Positions 62,455 through 64,000 of a stretch of DNA of 64,000 nt are shown in pieces. Position 1 is the stretch's first letter. Each line of letters begins with the position of its first letter. The DNA comes from Alteromonas sp. CI.11.F.A3. GTDB taxonomy: Bacteria > Pseudomonadota > Gammaproteobacteria > Enterobacterales > Alteromonadaceae. The position numbers and the translations under genes are program-made. Below the pieces are notes generated by a model. The model had not been told where the DNA came from, made no database searches, and saw only the letters and a list, made by a program, of their open reading frames with translations. The stretch spans positions 1,984,001 through 2,048,000 of the forward strand of contig NZ_CP136708.1 in the NCBI RefSeq assembly GCF_032925565.1, given 5' to 3'.

Positions 62455-64000
62455 ATGGTACTTAGAAGAAAACAGCTTGCTGTGCTTGTTGCATTAGCGT
62501 TGTCAGGTGCGCACGTGAATGCTCAACAAGTCGCTAACGAAAGCGCCGAACCACAGGACGAAAACCTAGAGATTATTGAAGTTTCAGGGTTTCGCGGCTC
62601 GCTGAACAAGTCGCTTATGGAAAAGCGTACTTCAGTTAATAATAAAGAATCTATTGTTGCTGAAGACATAGGTAAGTTTCCCGATTTAAATATTGCTGAG
62701 TCAATTCAGCGCGTGCCAGGGGTTGCTATTTCGAGAGAGGGTGGAGAAGGAAGACAAATAACGCTACGTGGGCTTAGTCCCTCATTCACCCGAACCACTT
62801 TAAACGGGATGGAAGTTCCCGCAAGTACAGATGGCACAGATTCAGGCGGTGGTGTTAACGGCGGTCGTGGGTTCGACTTTAACGTATTTGCGTCGGAGTT
62901 GTTTAACCGAGTAGACATTCAGAAATCACCTACAGCCTCAATGGAAGAAGGAGGTATTGCAGGTACAGTCGATTTATATTCTGCCAAGCCTTTCGATTAC
63001 GAGGGGTTTAAGCTAGTTACTTCGGTGCAGGGTGGTTATAACAATGTGACAGAAGAAACTGATCCTCGTGCCGCATTTATGATTTCAAATCGTTTTGCTG
63101 ACGATAAAGTGGGTGTGCTTTTCTCCGCAGCGATGTCTGAACGTACGGTTCGACAAGAAGGCTTCGGTACTGTTCGTTGGACTAACCCCGTCCAAGATGG
63201 TGGTGGGTTGTATGCAGATACATCTGACACGGTCGTTTCCGGTACACCTGATGTTGGAAGTTGCATAGACGATGGCGTTGAGGTAGACCCCCTAAATTGC
63301 CTGTGGACACCACGATTACCTCGGCCAGATTACTTTGGCAATGACCAAGAGAGGGTAGGGTTTACTGGTTCCATTCAGTGGGCACCAAGTAACGATTTAA
63401 CATTTACGCTTGACGGTTTAGTCTCATCACTAGAAAACACGCGGACGATGTATAACTTTTTCCACATGTTCAGAAGTACGTTCGATGAAATTACGCCTAC
63501 CGCAATTACGGTGCATCCGAATGGCAAGCAAGTACTTGCAGGCTCTTATGAGGGCATAAAGTCAAGAATTGAAAGTCGATTACAAGAATCCACGACGGAT
63601 TTTAGCCAGTTTGTTTTGTCCGGTGAATGGTTTGCTTCAGAGAACGTAAAAGTGGAAGCGATGTTTGGTACCGCTGAGTCTGACGCACGTTCAGAGCAGT
63701 ACCGTTACAACATGACGCTGTTAGAAAGTACAACATATGGCTTTGATTTTACCAACAATGAGAATGCACCAGTGCTTACTTATGGTTACGACGCTAACGA
63801 TGCTAGCAATTATAACCTCAGTGATGGACGCTTGCGAGCTACCGATGTTGAACGTGAAAATGACACGTTCAAAGTAGATGTTTCTTATTTTGGCGATGAA
63901 GTAACCATTAAAACAGGCTTTGCGTATAACGATAGAGTGGTTACGTACGCTGAAGAACAAATTAATGGGTTCCCTGATCAAGATTCAGCGGTAGGCTACG
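62455..64000 (+). CDS. TonB-dependent receptor, partial (pectin-oligomer uptake)
   Basis: The frame opens at ATG 62455 behind a CGGAGAAACAACC ribosome region and stays open to the window edge (515 visible codons). Signal peptide MVLRRKQLAVLVALALSGAHVNA. The plug domain follows: EVSGFRGSLNKSLMEKR, ESIVAEDIGKFPDLNIAESIQRVPGVAISRE, GRQITLRGLSPSFTRTTLNGMEV and FDFNVFASELFNRVDI. These are typical of the proteobacterial TonB receptor family TIGR01782-like that imports oligosaccharides. The barrel begins at about 190. Divergence from the GH105-GH28-CE8 operon across palindromic operators points to pectin oligomers as ligand. Confidence 0.93.
   Translation, partial: MVLRRKQLAVLVALALSGAHVNAQQVANESAEPQDENLEIIEVSGFRGSLNKSLMEKRTSVNNKESIVAEDIGKFPDLNIAESIQRVPGVAISREGGEGRQITLRGLSPSFTRTTLNGMEVPASTDGTDSGGGVNGGRGFDFNVFASELFNRVDIQKSPTASMEEGGIAGTVDLYSAKPFDYEGFKLVTSVQGGYNNVTEETDPRAAFMISNRFADDKVGVLFSAAMSERTVRQEGFGTVRWTNPVQDGGGLYADTSDTVVSGTPDVGSCIDDGVEVDPLNCLWTPRLPRPDYFGNDQERVGFTGSIQWAPSNDLTFTLDGLVSSLENTRTMYNFFHMFRSTFDEITPTAITVHPNGKQVLAGSYEGIKSRIESRLQESTTDFSQFVLSGEWFASENVKVEAMFGTAESDARSEQYRYNMTLLESTTYGFDFTNNENAPVLTYGYDANDASNYNLSDGRLRATDVERENDTFKVDVSYFGDEVTIKTGFAYNDRVVTYAEEQINGFPDQDSAVGY

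Noticed and set aside
1..64000. tRNA or rRNA genes, prophage, insertion sequences
   Set aside because: I looked for T-loop-like motifs, transposase motifs and integrases and found no convincing example; GTTTGAATCCTAG near 19050 is inside a nitroreductase gene.

Overview
The window looks like chromosomal DNA of a marine gammaproteobacterium, most likely Alteromonas or a close Alteromonadaceae relative. This is inferred from gene content: TonB-dependent carbohydrate uptake, a pectin-degradation locus, a Cpx-type envelope stress module, PEP-CTERM-like and GGDEF/EAL proteins, many exported peptidases and redox enzymes, and moderate GC. I see no rRNA, tRNA, CRISPR array, intact insertion sequence, phage or plasmid genes. 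Two genes run off the ends: a DMT-type transporter on the left and a TonB-dependent receptor on the right.

Layout. 1-2.7 kb: transporter/nitroreductase pair, Crp/Fnr regulator, PadR regulator with its membrane partner. 3.2-5.1 kb: SPFH/NfeD membrane-quality pair and a 45-residue basic protein. 5.5-8 kb: two unknown proteins and a PhoD-like phosphoesterase. 8.2-13.3 kb: unknown exported protein with an S9 peptidase, a Tat-exported D-amino-acid-oxidase-like protein whose domain order is circularly permuted, and a lipoprotein class II cAMP phosphodiesterase. 13.4-17 kb: purine salvage (TsgA-like MFS, nucleoside hydrolase, 8-oxoguanine deaminase). 17.3-21.5 kb: DHH phosphoesterase, nitroreductase, CreA, FAD/NAD(P)-binding protein. 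21.7-24.5 kb: CpxA, CpxR and CpxP-like proteins with a perfect CpxR box. 24.6-37.4 kb: a propeller/GGDEF receptor, SodC, thioredoxin-like, OsmC, MsrA, a solute-binding protein, MobA-like, an NHL protein, an alpha/beta hydrolase and a GGDEF-EAL protein.

37.7-44 kb is a sugar-acid operon (ManD-type dehydratase, Gfo/Idh/MocA oxidoreductase, SSS symporter, unknown lipoprotein). It is divergent from a LacI-family regulator, with two perfect 12-bp palindromic operators between them. 44-49.5 kb holds a PstS-like protein, a zinc-ribbon protein, a YdcH-like protein, an enoyl-CoA hydratase and an M1 aminopeptidase. 49.8-54.5 kb is the most striking pair: a giant secreted protein with two different nuclease domains and a C-terminal dockerin, followed 14 bp later by a small exported protein with a cohesin-like domain and a PEP-CTERM-like tail. 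Together they could form a minimal, non-cellulosomal cohesin-dockerin device that anchors an extracellular nuclease at the cell surface. 54.7-57.9 kb: WYL regulator and hybrid histidine kinase. 58-64 kb: pectin locus (pectin methylesterase, GH28, GH105, TonB-dependent receptor) with palindromic operators in the divergent promoter region.

Functionally the region combines scavenging of extracellular DNA, nucleosides, peptides and pectin with envelope stress and oxidative repair. A recurring oddity is local clusters of short direct repeats (8-20 bp units), both in spacers and within coding N-termini.
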